Position numbers and translations under genes: made by a program
The notes under the pieces: model-generated
Database searches by the model: none
What the model was told of the DNA's origin: nothing
What the model saw: the letters and a program-made list of their open reading frames with translations, nothing else
Shown: positions 36,591 to 45,510 of the stretch, in pieces
How positions within the stretch are numbered: the stretch's first letter is position 1
Layout of the letters: every line of letters begins with the position of its first letter
NCBI RefSeq assembly: GCF_900107925.1
Contig: NZ_FNUJ01000018.1
Location: forward strand, 54,483 to 118,482
DNA from: Amycolatopsis pretoriensis
GTDB lineage: Bacteria > Actinomycetota > Actinomycetes > Mycobacteriales > Pseudonocardiaceae
Length of the DNA stretch: 64,000 bases
Direction of reading: 5' to 3'

Positions 36591-36941
36591 TTATCTACAC
36601 CAGGACGTGCCCGGACAACCCTGGACCTTCCACTTGCGGGTCCGGGGCTGTCCGGGCGCACCAACTGTCGAGCAGGGGCGCCCGATCAACATCGGAACCG
36701 GCGCATCCGCCGTCATCCAATTCGGACTCGACAGCGGTCCGACCAGCTGGCTTCCGCACACCACTAGAACTATTGCCGCCAGAAGGCAGACACACACGAC
36801 GATGGCGCCCACCGTGCGCACGAGCCGCAGCAGCCGTTTAAAAAGAGTCTTTTTCGCCAAGACGATGACGAGCGCCCACCACCAAGCATGTCGAGGACCT
36901 TCACTGGCGTCGAAGAGGTAGGTAGGGGTAGGGTCTAGCAT
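36591..36941 (-). CDS. Small membrane protein
   Basis: 116 residues; ATG at 36941 has AGGAG 8 bp upstream. A Trp-rich segment WWWALVIVLAKKTLF and a strong membrane segment GAIVVCVCLLAAIVLVVCG flank a basic loop, giving one or two passes. The C-terminal tail is likely external and has four cysteines in total. Function unknown. Confidence 0.6.
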   Translation of the reverse strand: MLDPTPTYLFDASEGPRHAWWWALVIVLAKKTLFKRLLRLVRTVGAIVVCVCLLAAIVLVVCGSQLVGPLSSPNWMTADAPVPMLIGRPCSTVGAPGQPRTRKWKVQGCPGTSWCR

Positions 36942-36989
36942 TGCGACACTCCTAAGTCTGTTCTCAAGCGGTCCGAGGATGTCGCGCCT

Positions 36990-37021
36990 GGCGCCTGAAC
37001 TGTTGACGCAGCTCAGGCGCC
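36990..37021 (+). terminator. Stem-loop with following CCTTTATTT
   Basis: GGCGCCTGA (36990-36998) and TCAGGCGCC (37013-37021), 14-nt loop, followed by a T-rich stretch on the + strand. No + strand gene ends just upstream, so it may end a small transcript. The rest of 36942-37356 is AT-richer (37030-37100) and gene-free. Confidence 0.5.
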
Positions 37022-37356
37022 CCTTTATTTGCGGCGCGAACTAATACTTAATCACAGAAAAAATAGACTTCCTAGGCCGACGCGCTCCTTTCTCGTTGAA
37101 TATTTATTTCGGACACAGAAGCATTCCACTCGCTCCGGTTGGCCGAGTGTATTTTGCATGCAGGCGAGATACCTCGCCACGCCTGGCGACTCTCCGTGAG
37201 ACGAAAGGCTAGCACGTGATCTTGCAATCGCCCATGCACGTGCAGAATTTCTTGCAAAGTTCTCGGAGGGTAAGGAATCGCCAGGTCACGGCTAACCTAT
37301 CGGGTGACGGCCTAGTTTCCGAATGGTCTAGCTACTACGTGTAGTTAGGGCTATGA

Positions 37357-37524
37357 GTGAATATCGTTCAGGGCGAAGAGTCGAGGTCCACCAACACCGC
37401 AGGCCAACACCTCGCGGGTACGGAGCTCGACTGCTCTGCCACCAACTGGTGGGCCGCCTACCGCTACCCCGAACACCACTCACGCACCGCACGAGGCCGC
37501 GCCGCTTACCGGCTCGATCACTGA
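37357..37524 (+). CDS. Possible 55-residue protein
   Basis: GTG at 37357; VNIVQGEESRSTNTAGQHLA then LDCSATNWWAAYRYPEHHSR looks like real protein. It ends at TGA 37522-37524, 6 bp before the next gene in the same frame, so both may once have been one reading frame. Confidence 0.4.
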   Translation: MNIVQGEESRSTNTAGQHLAGTELDCSATNWWAAYRYPEHHSRTARGRAAYRLDH

Positions 37525-37530
37525 TGGCCC

Positions 37531-37752
37531 ATGCGGGTCAACGGCCGCGCCGTCGACACCGTCCGCCGCGCCACCACCGGCCTGCTCGACCGCTACGAGC
37601 CCAGCACCTTCACCGGATCCATGCTGCGTCCCGACCTGCCCAACGACGAGCAGCTCTCCTACAGACCCGTCCACGCCGCCGCCGACGCCCTCATCCTGTG
37701 GACCGCTGACCGCGAACCCACGACCGATGCCGTGGTTCCCGGCCACGTGTGA
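37531..37752 (+). CDS. Small unknown protein
   Basis: 73 residues, MRVNGRAVDTVRRATTGLLD, then GSMLRPDLPNDEQLSYRPVH. Same frame as the preceding 55-residue reading frame, separated by one in-frame TGA. No family recognised. Confidence 0.45.
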   Translation: MRVNGRAVDTVRRATTGLLDRYEPSTFTGSMLRPDLPNDEQLSYRPVHAAADALILWTADREPTTDAVVPGHV

Positions 37753-37903
37753 CCTCGCGGTGTCGCGCGGCCTCGATCACGCGACCAGGTCCCGCGACAG
37801 GCGAGCCGAGTCCCGGTTCGAGGCTGGCCGGGTCAGCGCACGCGCCGCGCTGTCCGGCCAGTCTCCCTTTACGCCTCTCATCGACCGTTGTCGGAGGTCG
37901 ACC

Positions 37904-38242
37904 GTGCCACGTGCGACCGAACTAACCGCCATCGAACGGGACGTCCTCTGCGATGTTGCGCGCGGTCTGAGCAACATCCAGATCGCAGGGAAGCAGTTCC
38001 GCTCGCCCGAAACCATCCGCACCCACATGAAGAACATCTTCGCCAAGTTGAACGCCCGTAATCGCGCGCACGCCGTCGCCATCGCCTACGACACCGGCAT
38101 CCTCCACTGCCGGCTCCCGCACCTACCGCTGACACAGCCGATACCGGCCGGAATCTCGCCAACATCGTGCCGACACGGCACCGCCCCGACGGCCGTCGAC
38201 TGCTCAGCCGCGCGTCGGCCCGCGCGGGGAGAACGGCGATGA
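37904..38242 (+). CDS. LuxR-type HTH protein
   Basis: 112 residues from GTG at 37904 with GGAGG 6 bp upstream. Residues 7-70 form the LuxR/FixJ C-terminal HTH (LTAIERDVLCDVARGLSNIQ, SPETIRTHMKNIFAKLNARN, RAHAVAIAYDTGI). There is no N-terminal receiver or ligand domain, so it is an HTH-only regulator of the type found on phages and integrative elements. Overlaps the next gene by 4 bp. Confidence 0.8.
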   Translation: MPRATELTAIERDVLCDVARGLSNIQIAGKQFRSPETIRTHMKNIFAKLNARNRAHAVAIAYDTGILHCRLPHLPLTQPIPAGISPTSCRHGTAPTAVDCSAARRPARGERR

Positions 38243-38475
38243 CCGATCCCCATCGCCCGGCCATTGTGGGGACCTACCTGGATGATCCTGCCCTGCAGCT
38301 TGTCATCGATCCCGCCGATGTCGGCGCCGACGCCGAGACCGTGATCGGTGACCTCCTCACCCGCGACCCGCCGGACGCCGCGATCATCGTGCGGGGCGCG
38401 GTACTGCTGTCCGCCGCCGACGCGGGCACCGCCGCCGAGTGCCTGGCCACGTCGATGACGTGGCTGTATGGCTGA
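38239..38475 (+). CDS. Small acidic unknown protein
   Basis: 78 residues, ATG in overlap with the LuxR-type gene stop. Acidic (LDDPALQLVIDPADVGADAE, IGDLLTRDPPDAAIIVRGAV). Not recognised; coupling to the HTH gene suggests a shared function. Confidence 0.55.
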   Translation: MTDPHRPAIVGTYLDDPALQLVIDPADVGADAETVIGDLLTRDPPDAAIIVRGAVLLSAADAGTAAECLATSMTWLYG

Positions 38476-38567
38476 TCCCGCTCGTCGGCTCACCCACCTG
38501 CCCGACGTTGCGGGTGTACGGTGGAGGAAACCGGATCTTGGTGTGGCCTCCCCATGCATCGAGTGGC

Positions 38568-39347
38568 ATGAGGACGGTGGTCACGATGACGCTGCTGCGG
38601 CAGAACCGCGAACTGAAGCGGCTCGGGATCTGGAACTGGTCCCTGCCGGCGTTCGCCGGGAAACTGCCGGATGGCCGTAACTACAACGTATGCCCGTCGA
38701 CTGGCGTGTGCGCGAAAGCCTGCTACGCCAGAAACGGTACCTACCTCTTTCCTCAGGTGAAAGCACGACATCAGGAGAACTTGCGCTGGACCATGGATGA
38801 CCTGCCAGGCTGGCAGCAAGCGATTCTGGATGAGCTGTCGCACAAGCGGTTCGTCGACGCGTGGGTGAGGATCCACGACAGCGGCGACTTCTACTCCCGC
38901 GCGTACCTGTCCGCGTGGCTGGAGATCATGCGCGCCCGGCAGCGCACCCGGTTCTACGCCTACACCAAGGAAGTAGCCGCGTTCCGGGAGCTGGTCGAGC
39001 CTGATCCGCCGCCGAACTTCTGGTGGGTCTACTCCTACGGCGGCACCCAGGACTCCACATTGGACCCTGCAGTAGATCGTGTTGCGGACGTTTTCCCCGA
39101 TGAGCAGTCGATCGCGGCCGCGGGCTGGCATTCGCAGGAGGATTCCGACTTGCTGGCTGTGCTCGGGCCGGCGCCGGTCGGGATCCCGGCGAACAATATT
39201 GCCCACTTCAAGGCCCGCCAAGCCGGCCGCCGCTGGAGCCGCTGGCGAGCCGGCGTCGATGCCGCCCGCGCCGCCCGCCGCACCGGCGCCCGGTCAACCG
39301 CAGCGCCCGGCGATGACCGATCGGACACCTCCGGCAGCCCACGGTAG
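38568..39347 (+). CDS. Phage gene product 88-like (GP88) protein
   Basis: About 259 residues from ATG 38568 (ATG 38586 also possible). It carries the family signature NVCPSTGVCAKACYARNGTY with four closely spaced cysteines at the N-terminal side, then FVDAWVRIHDSGDFYSRAYL and TRFYAYTKEVAAFRELVEP. GP88-like proteins are frequent in actinobacteriophages and plasmids; the cysteine pattern suggests metal or iron-sulfur binding. Biochemical role unknown. Confidence 0.8.
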   Translation: MRTVVTMTLLRQNRELKRLGIWNWSLPAFAGKLPDGRNYNVCPSTGVCAKACYARNGTYLFPQVKARHQENLRWTMDDLPGWQQAILDELSHKRFVDAWVRIHDSGDFYSRAYLSAWLEIMRARQRTRFYAYTKEVAAFRELVEPDPPPNFWWVYSYGGTQDSTLDPAVDRVADVFPDEQSIAAAGWHSQEDSDLLAVLGPAPVGIPANNIAHFKARQAGRRWSRWRAGVDAARAARRTGARSTAAPGDDRSDTSGSPR

Positions 39348-39355
39348 CGCCGTCC

Positions 39356-39416
39356 GGGGCCACGGCGGCCGCCTGCTGCCTAACAGCGCGGGCCAGGTGC
39401 AGGCCGCCGTGGCCCC
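39356..39416 (+). ncRNA. Predicted structured leader, 15-bp perfect stem
   Basis: GGGGCCACGGCGGCC (39356-39370) pairs perfectly with 39402-39416; the 31-nt loop contains an inner GCTG-CCTAA-CAGC hairpin. It starts 9 bp after the GP88 stop and lies 112 bp before the next start. Confidence 0.5.
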
Positions 39417-39528
39417 GGCTCGCGCTGTCACCGGCTCCACGACGTGCCACCCGGGACGCCGGCCCGCCGCGACCCGCGGCAGCGGCAACCGGAACTGCAC
39501 ACCTCGCGATCGAAAGGAACCCCGGGAG

Positions 39529-40152
39529 ATGTCGAACAACTTGATGCCGTACCTGCGTGCGGTCGCGGACGTGCTCGGCGAGCCGTGGCGTGCCGCCACG
39601 TCCCGTTGTGTCGGTGAGGACGCCGCGCTCGTCGGCCCGGACGGCGGGTGGATCAGCGTGACCGTCTCCTCCAACGGATCGGGGGAGCGTCTGGTTTTGG
39701 AGGCCTGGCTGGACTCGGAGCTCAGTCCCCATCTGCCGACCGGAATGGTCCGGCCGTCGGTGACCGTGGCGCGGGCCCGGCCCACCGCCGCAGTCGGCAA
39801 AGACCTGGCCCGGCGGCTGATTCCGGACGTGGTCGAGCTGATCGACGCGGCGCGGGACCTGGCGCGCCGGCGCGCGTGCGACGCCGCCGACCTCTCGAAC
39901 GTCCTGGCCGCGATCGGCGCGGGCTTCGGCACAACCCCCGAGGCCGGGGCGAACACCGTGTCGGTCGGTGCCTACGGTCAGCCGCTGTTCGCGACCGCGC
40001 AGGTGCTGCAGCCGGTCTGGCGCAGCCGCCAGCGCCGGGTGCGGTTCAGCATCGACGCCACCGTCGAGAACGCGCTCGCCCTCGCCGCGCTCGTCGGTGA
40101 ACGTGCCGCCGCCGACCGCGCCACGCCTGTGGCGCCCGATTCTGGCCGCTGA
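39529..40152 (+). CDS. Unknown protein
   Basis: 207 residues from ATG 39529 preceded by AAAGGAACCCCGGGAG. Alternating strands in the first half (ALVGPDGGWISVTVSSNGSG, ERLVLEAWLDSELSPHL), helical second half (DLARRLIPDVVELIDAARDL). It precedes the ComM-like gene by 95 bp. No family recognised. Confidence 0.6.
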   Translation: MSNNLMPYLRAVADVLGEPWRAATSRCVGEDAALVGPDGGWISVTVSSNGSGERLVLEAWLDSELSPHLPTGMVRPSVTVARARPTAAVGKDLARRLIPDVVELIDAARDLARRRACDAADLSNVLAAIGAGFGTTPEAGANTVSVGAYGQPLFATAQVLQPVWRSRQRRVRFSIDATVENALALAALVGERAAADRATPVAPDSGR

Positions 40153-40246
40153 CGTTCGGCGTGACTGTCGCGCAGGCGACGAACACCCGACTCCGGCGCC
40201 TCACCTGGCGCCGGAGTTCTTTTCTTCACAACGAAAGGACGATGTC

Positions 40247-41746
40247 TTGGAAGCCCATGCCCGTGTGGTTACCCTCGACAACTCCCAGGCTCGGATCGTC
40301 GACATCCGTGCCGACCTCGGCGTCGGCGACGCCACGCTGCGGGTGCACGGCCTCAGTCCGACGGTCTCGCGTGAGACCCGCGACCGGGTGCGCGCGGCCA
40401 TCCGCAACAGCGGCCTGTCGTGGCCCGAGGGCGTCGTGCACCTGACCGCCTCCACCGCGCACCCGCGCTCCGACGTCGATCTCGCCGGGGCGGCCGCGGC
40501 GCTGCTGGTCACCGGAGCCGTGCCGGTCCGGCGGCTGATCGCGACCACGCTGGTCGGCGAACTCGGTCTCGACGGCACCGTCCGCCCGGTCGCTGACATG
40601 CGGACGCGGGCGATCGCGGCCGCCGACGCCGGGTTCACCCACCTGGTCGTGCCCGCCGCCAACGCCGCCGATACCGGGGACGTCCCCGGCCTCACCATCG
40701 TCCCGGTCGCCTGCCTGGCTGACCTGGTCACCTGGCTGCGAGGCGGACCTACTCCAGCCCTGCGGCCCGAATCGGGCGAAGGAGCGTCGTCTGCCACGCT
40801 GTGGGCGCCTGAAGCCTGGGCCCAGCTGTCGCCCACAGCGGTCCGAGCTGCCGCGGTCGCGGCCGCCGGCGGTCACCACACCCTGCACGTCGCGGCTCCC
40901 GGCACCCCGGTCCTCCTGCTGCCCCGGCTGATCCGGACCCTGATGACCGACCTCACCGACACCGAGGCGCTCGAGCTCAGCAAGTGGCACATCCTGGCCG
41001 GCGAACCGCTGCCCGACGATGCGGCGCCCACCCGGCCACCCGCGGTTTCCCTGCGCCCCGACGACACGATCGCCGCGGTAGCCGGATCCCTGAATCGGCC
41101 GGGGTTGCTGACGCTGGCCCACCGCGGCGTCCTGACCGTCGAAGACCTCCCCGAGTTTTCCTCCCGCATCGTCGAGGTGCTGCGTCCGGCGCTGGAGAAC
41201 GGCACGATCGGCGTCACCGCCCGGGCAGGCTCCGAAACGCGCCCGGCCGGGGCGCGCATGGTCTTCACCGCCCGGGACTGCCTATGCGGCTGCGTCCGGG
41301 CCACGGAGTGCCGCTGCACTCCGGCGCAGCGTGCGCGCTACCTCGCCCGGATCCCGCTCTGGTTGCTCGACCGCGTCGACCTGTTCGTGCGGACGGTCGC
41401 CGTCGCCGAGCCCGATCTGTCGCTGCCGTCCCTGGAGTCGCTGCGGGACAGCGTCGCCCGGGCCCGGGAACGCGCGCGCCGCCGGTGGGGTTCCGTACCG
41501 GTACCCGGCACCGCGATGGAGTACTCGCACGCCGTCACGGGCCTTCCCGCCACCGTCGTGGGCGAGCTGGACGCCGCGATCCGAGAAGGCCGGATTACGT
41601 GCCGCACGGCTGCGCGGTGCCTGCGGCTGGCCTGGACACGGGCCGACCTGGACGGGCGGGCGCACCCGGACATGGCCGACGTGTGGCTGACGCTCTCCCA
41701 CCGCAGCGGAATGCTGAGCCTGCTGCGGGATCCGGCCCTGAGGTGA
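40247..41746 (+). CDS. ComM/YifB-like protein lacking a Walker A motif
   Basis: 499 residues from TTG at 40247 (AAAGGA 8 bp upstream), the standard ComM length. The N-terminal ChlI-like domain is well kept: LSPTVSRETRDRVRAAIRNS, HPRSDVDLAGAAAALLVTGA, LVGELGLDGTVRPV. In the AAA part the loop that should read GPPGTGKT reads VAAPGTPVLLLPRL (about residue 218), so the lysine is missing; Walker B LFLDE is LTVEDLPEF. The zinc-like CLCGCVRATECRC (NPCPCG region) remains. ComM is a hexameric branch-migration helicase; this copy is unlikely to hydrolyse ATP. It may be a regulator or partner of DprA-type recombination. Confidence 0.8.
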   Translation: MEAHARVVTLDNSQARIVDIRADLGVGDATLRVHGLSPTVSRETRDRVRAAIRNSGLSWPEGVVHLTASTAHPRSDVDLAGAAAALLVTGAVPVRRLIATTLVGELGLDGTVRPVADMRTRAIAAADAGFTHLVVPAANAADTGDVPGLTIVPVACLADLVTWLRGGPTPALRPESGEGASSATLWAPEAWAQLSPTAVRAAAVAAAGGHHTLHVAAPGTPVLLLPRLIRTLMTDLTDTEALELSKWHILAGEPLPDDAAPTRPPAVSLRPDDTIAAVAGSLNRPGLLTLAHRGVLTVEDLPEFSSRIVEVLRPALENGTIGVTARAGSETRPAGARMVFTARDCLCGCVRATECRCTPAQRARYLARIPLWLLDRVDLFVRTVAVAEPDLSLPSLESLRDSVARARERARRRWGSVPVPGTAMEYSHAVTGLPATVVGELDAAIREGRITCRTAARCLRLAWTRADLDGRAHPDMADVWLTLSHRSGMLSLLRDPALR

Positions 41747-41845
41747 GCTGAAACAGGAACGACCGGGAAATCCCGTCGGCGATAGGCCGATGCTGCGGAT
41801 CGGGCCGAGGAATGAGGAAGTGGTGCTGCGCTGAGGAAAGCCGGT

Positions 41846-42094
41846 GCGGTGTTCCGGTCGGGCCGACGCACTCTAGCGGAGCCTGGCGTCGGGGCAAGCC
41901 CGCCCCGTTCGCGGCCATGGCTGCGGATGGGCAGAAAGGGGCGGGCCTGCCGCCGACGCGGGCGGCCCCGCTTGGGCGAGTGCGTCCCGACCGGGACACC
42001 CGCACATCGCCTTTCTCCACTGCTGGACAGCAGTTCGGGGACGGCGCGGTGTGCGGGGTTCGAGGTCGGTCACCGGGGCTCCCGGTGACCGACC
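41846..42094 (+). ncRNA. Long structured leader of parB
   Basis: An outer stem pairs 41846-41873 with 41978-42003 (17 bp plus 8 bp with small bulges), enclosing about 100 nt that hold GC hairpins (GGGGC...GCCCC). A second, tight hairpin GGTCGGTCACCGGG / CCCGGTGACCGACC (42064-42077 with 42081-42094) lies 21 bp before the parB start, close to its binding site AAGGAG. No gene fits 41747-42115. Confidence 0.55.
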
Positions 42095-42115
42095 GGCCCG
42101 AATCAAGGAGCCCGC

Positions 42116-44044
42116 GTGACCGCCACGATGGATCTGCCCACCCAGCGCGCCGACGACGCCGACCCCGCCACCCCGGAGATCGATCCCGCACCGTCCAACC
42201 TCGACCACGCCGTCCCCGATTCCACCAGTGGCGACGAGGCGGCGGCCAGCGCTAACCCGCTCGCCGGGCTGTCGGAGGACGAGCTGGCGGCGTTGCACGC
42301 CCAGTGGGACGCCGAGATCAACACCGTCATCCACATCAACCCGGACGAGGCGCTGCTCGCCGAGAACGTCCGCACCGAGAACGCCGAGGCGGACCCGGCG
42401 ACCACGGCGAACTTCAAGAACAACGGCATCAACACCGCGGCCAATGGCTACCGCAACTACGAGACCGGCATCGTCATGATCACCGAAGGGCAGCGTCGGT
42501 TCAACAACGCCCGCGCAGCGGCCGTCGAGCTGCCGGTCTGGATGAAGACCCCGCCGCCGGCCGACGAGCGCAAGGCCACAATCGAGCGGATCGTCCGCCA
42601 GCTCGAGGAGAACGACCTCCGCAAGCCGCTGACCCTCGGCGACAGCGCCCGGGCCATCCAGCAGCTGGCCGCGTTCAACCTCACGCCCGCGGGCATCGCC
42701 CGCAAGCTCGCCCGCGGCCGCAACGGCGCCGCCTACGTCAAGCAGGTGCTGCAGGCCGGGGAGAGCGAGCTGGCCCTCAAGGCCGCCGAACGCTTCGACC
42801 TCGACCTCGTCCAGGCCGCGATCGTCGCCGAGTTCGACGCCGCCGGTGACCGCGAGACCGCCACAGAACTGATCCGCATCGCGCGCACCGAGCCGAACAA
42901 CTTCCAGGTGTTCGCGCAGGCCAAGCACGACGAACACGACAAGAAGCAGCGGCTCGCCGCCCTGGTCACGACGCTCACCCGGAAGCTGACCACCGCCAAG
43001 ATCACGATCTTCGGCGGTAGCCTCACCCCCGAGGCCGGCGAGGCCCGCTCGCTCGACCGGCTGCGCCCCAGCCCCGAGGACGCGCCCTACACGACGCTGA
43101 CCGCCGAGGACCACGCGTCCTGCCCCGGCCACGGCGCCTGGATCGAGGACGACCACCACGACGGCAACGGCGACCGCATCGCGGTGGCCGTCTACGGCTG
43201 CGCGGACTTCCGCGCTCACGGCCACGCGCTCAGCCACGCCCCGGCCGGGCGTGTCGACCTCACCCCCCGCACCACCAGCACGCCCGCCACCGGTGCCGGC
43301 GATGGTGCGGGCGCCGCGGGCGAGGAAAGCGACCTCGCGGCCGCGCGAGTTGCCCTGGCCGCCGACGAGCGTGCCCGTACCGAGGCGCGGATCATCCGCC
43401 GGTGGGTGCGCAAGAACAACGAGCTGATCGACGCCTCCGAAAAGCCGCGGCGCAAGTGGCTGGCCGAGTTCGTCCTGCGCATGACCGCGCCCAAGGGCGC
43501 GCAGCTGTTCCTCGCCCGGCAGAAGGCCCACGGCGGCTACGAGCTGCGCCGCGCGTTCAACCAGAACCACGCCCTCGCCCGCCAGCTGCTCAGCCTCCCC
43601 GTCGGCAGCACCGTCACCGACCTGTCCGAGAAAGTCGCCACTGCCTCCACGCCGGGTAAGGCGACCGTCTACGACATGTTCCTCACCTTCTGCGCGATGG
43701 AGGACGCGCTCTCGCGCAACGCGTGGCGATACGCGCAGCAGGCAGCGCAGGAGTACATGACCGCGCTCGTCAGCGCCGGCTATCCCGCCTCCGACGTCGA
43801 GCGGCTGATCATCGAACCGCAGAACGAGCGGGACGTCATCGCCGCGGCGCTCGGCGAGACCACCACCAGCGACCCGGCCGACGATGACGACGCTGAGCAG
43901 CACGGCGACGTGCTCGATGCCCGAACCATCGGGGGCTCCGGCCCGGCCGAGCCGGGCGACGATGCCCAGGAAGCCTCCGAGGGCACCAGCGCTCCGGCAG
44001 ACCCGGACACGGCCGCCGCGCAGCTGGCCGAAGCCGCGAGCTAA
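42116..44044 (+). CDS. ParB/Spo0J-like N-terminal domain protein
   Basis: 642 residues, larger than chromosomal ParB (about 330). GTG 42116 has AAGGAG 7 bp upstream. The ParB/sulfiredoxin-like domain is at about 65-145 (INTVIHINPDEALLAENVRT, ITEGQRRFNNARAAAVELPV), followed by an HTH-like helical part (LGDSARAIQQLAAFNLTPAG, IARKLARGRNGAAYVKQVLQ). The second half is a long, element-specific region with an acidic, Ala-rich tail. No parA lies next to it, so a role in gene control or in CTP-dependent DNA binding other than segregation is possible. Confidence 0.8.
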   Translation: MTATMDLPTQRADDADPATPEIDPAPSNLDHAVPDSTSGDEAAASANPLAGLSEDELAALHAQWDAEINTVIHINPDEALLAENVRTENAEADPATTANFKNNGINTAANGYRNYETGIVMITEGQRRFNNARAAAVELPVWMKTPPPADERKATIERIVRQLEENDLRKPLTLGDSARAIQQLAAFNLTPAGIARKLARGRNGAAYVKQVLQAGESELALKAAERFDLDLVQAAIVAEFDAAGDRETATELIRIARTEPNNFQVFAQAKHDEHDKKQRLAALVTTLTRKLTTAKITIFGGSLTPEAGEARSLDRLRPSPEDAPYTTLTAEDHASCPGHGAWIEDDHHDGNGDRIAVAVYGCADFRAHGHALSHAPAGRVDLTPRTTSTPATGAGDGAGAAGEESDLAAARVALAADERARTEARIIRRWVRKNNELIDASEKPRRKWLAEFVLRMTAPKGAQLFLARQKAHGGYELRRAFNQNHALARQLLSLPVGSTVTDLSEKVATASTPGKATVYDMFLTFCAMEDALSRNAWRYAQQAAQEYMTALVSAGYPASDVERLIIEPQNERDVIAAALGETTTSDPADDDDAEQHGDVLDARTIGGSGPAEPGDDAQEASEGTSAPADPDTAAAQLAEAAS

Positions 44045-44072
44045 CCGGCCGACGTCACCCGATGTCGCCGGT

Positions 44073-44112
44073 CAGGAGCGGGTCCGCACACCTCGTGCCG
44101 GGCCCGCTCCTG
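44073..44112 (+). ncRNA. Predicted stem-loop between parB and the primase gene
   Basis: CAGGAGCGGG / CCCGCTCCTG (44073-44082 with 44103-44112) with inner GCAC...GTGC. Just upstream (44045-44072) a second ACCGGC...GCCGGT pairing is visible. Either terminator of parB or leader of the next gene. Confidence 0.5.
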
Positions 44113-44286
44113 CTGTCACTGTCCTCCTCGAGACCCGCGGAGCGTTCCCGCGGCGCAGAACGGAGTTTCGCCGATGCACCCGCATCGTCCGCCCAACGTC
44201 CAGCACGTCCACCTCACCAGCACCGACATCACCAGGCACCGCCACGTCACCCCTGGCCCCGCCCTGGTTACCGCCGAGCTGATTCC

Positions 44287-45276
44287 ATGACCACGATCGT
44301 CACCTCTGCCGCGACCGCCCCTCCCCGGCCCGTCACCGGCAGACTTCTCCGCGCCGCGATGGAGGCCGCCGAGCGAGGGTGGCCAGTGTTTCCGCTCGTC
44401 CCCCGCGGGAAGAAGCCCGCCATCGAGCGCTGGCAGCAGCGGGCCACCTGCGACCCCGACCGCATCCACCGCTGGTGGACCCGCTACCCGAGATGCAACG
44501 TCGGGATCAGCTGCGGGGCCGCGGGCCTGCTGGTGCTCGACCTCGACGCCGCGCACGGGCGGGTCCCTGAGCAGTGGGCACGCCACGGCGTCACCCACGG
44601 CCGGGACGTCCTGAGGCTGCTGGCTCAGCTGGCCGGCGAGCCCGACCCGGTCGACACCTTCACCGTCGCGACCCCGCGCGGTGGTGAGCACCGGTATTTC
44701 CACCGGCCGCCCGGGTCGCGGCTGCGCAGCACCGTCGGTGCGCGCGGCCGCGGGCTCGGCTGGCACGTCGACACCCGCGGCCCCGGCGCCCTCGTCACCG
44801 CGCCCGGCTCGCTGGCCACCGTCCACGGCGTGCCCGTGCCCTACACCCTCAGCGGGGACCTCCCGGTCGCCATCCTCCCTAGCTGGCTGGTCACCGCCCT
44901 CACCCCACTGCCTCCACCACCGCCGGACGCGGCCCCGCCCTCTCCGCTTCCGGCTACCAGCCGCCGGGTCACCGCCTACGTCCAGGCCGCCCTCGACGCC
45001 GAGTGTCGCAACGTCGCGACCGCCACCGAAGGCCACCGCCACATCACCGTGTTCGCCGCCGCAGCCGCTCTCGGCGAGCTGCTCGGCAACGGCTGGATCA
45101 GCGCCGCCGCGATCACCCAGCACCTCACCGACGCCGCCCGCCGGCACCTCGGTGTCGCCGGCTTCGACCAGGCCGAGCTGAGCAGAACCATCCGCGACGG
45201 CATCGCCGCGGGACGTGAACACCCACGCGTCCTCACCGACCGCACCGCCCTAGGGCGCAGCCGCGCACGCGTGTAG
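44287..45276 (+). CDS. Bifunctional DNA primase/polymerase (N-terminal prim-pol domain)
   Basis: 329 residues. Prim-pol motifs: AAERGWPVFPLVPRGKKPAI, the NVGISCGAAGLLVLDLDA block with metal-binding Asp residues, TVATPRGGEHRYFHRPPG and DTRGPGALVTAPGS. The C-terminal 100 residues are helical (GHRHITVFAAAAALGELLGN), as in plasmid prim-pol proteins without a helicase. It should start replication or fill gaps on an extrachromosomal or transferring DNA; a helicase is not seen nearby. Confidence 0.88.
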   Translation: MTTIVTSAATAPPRPVTGRLLRAAMEAAERGWPVFPLVPRGKKPAIERWQQRATCDPDRIHRWWTRYPRCNVGISCGAAGLLVLDLDAAHGRVPEQWARHGVTHGRDVLRLLAQLAGEPDPVDTFTVATPRGGEHRYFHRPPGSRLRSTVGARGRGLGWHVDTRGPGALVTAPGSLATVHGVPVPYTLSGDLPVAILPSWLVTALTPLPPPPPDAAPPSPLPATSRRVTAYVQAALDAECRNVATATEGHRHITVFAAAAALGELLGNGWISAAAITQHLTDAARRHLGVAGFDQAELSRTIRDGIAAGREHPRVLTDRTALGRSRARV

Positions 45277-45510
45277 GAGCGACTACGCGCCGATTCGGCA
45301 AACACCCGGCACCACAAACAAGGCCGGCGCGCTCCGGGAGCGGCCGGTCAACCGCGCCCGGCGGGGAAACCCCTCCCGCAGGAGGGAACCAGCCGCGGCG
45401 ACCGAGGAACACCGGACACCGTAACCGTTCGCCGCGCCCTCATCTCAGTGTCAAGGCGCTCTCCACACTTTCCGCAGACGCTCTTCGCCGCCCTTTTCGT
45501 GAGGTTTCCG

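Noticed and set aside
37072..37257. 61-residue - strand frame from a TTG
   Set aside because: No ribosome binding site and no family; composition is compatible with AT-richer spacer.
33343..42115. parS sites (16-bp GTTTCACGTGAAAC type) near parB
   Set aside because: None recognised; the palindromes present are unrelated in sequence.
41873..43903. 676-residue open frame on the - strand
   Set aside because: It is the mirror of parB: high third-position GC leaves the opposite strand open. Composition is Gly/Val/Arg-rich without domains, and the + strand has a binding site and ParB motifs.
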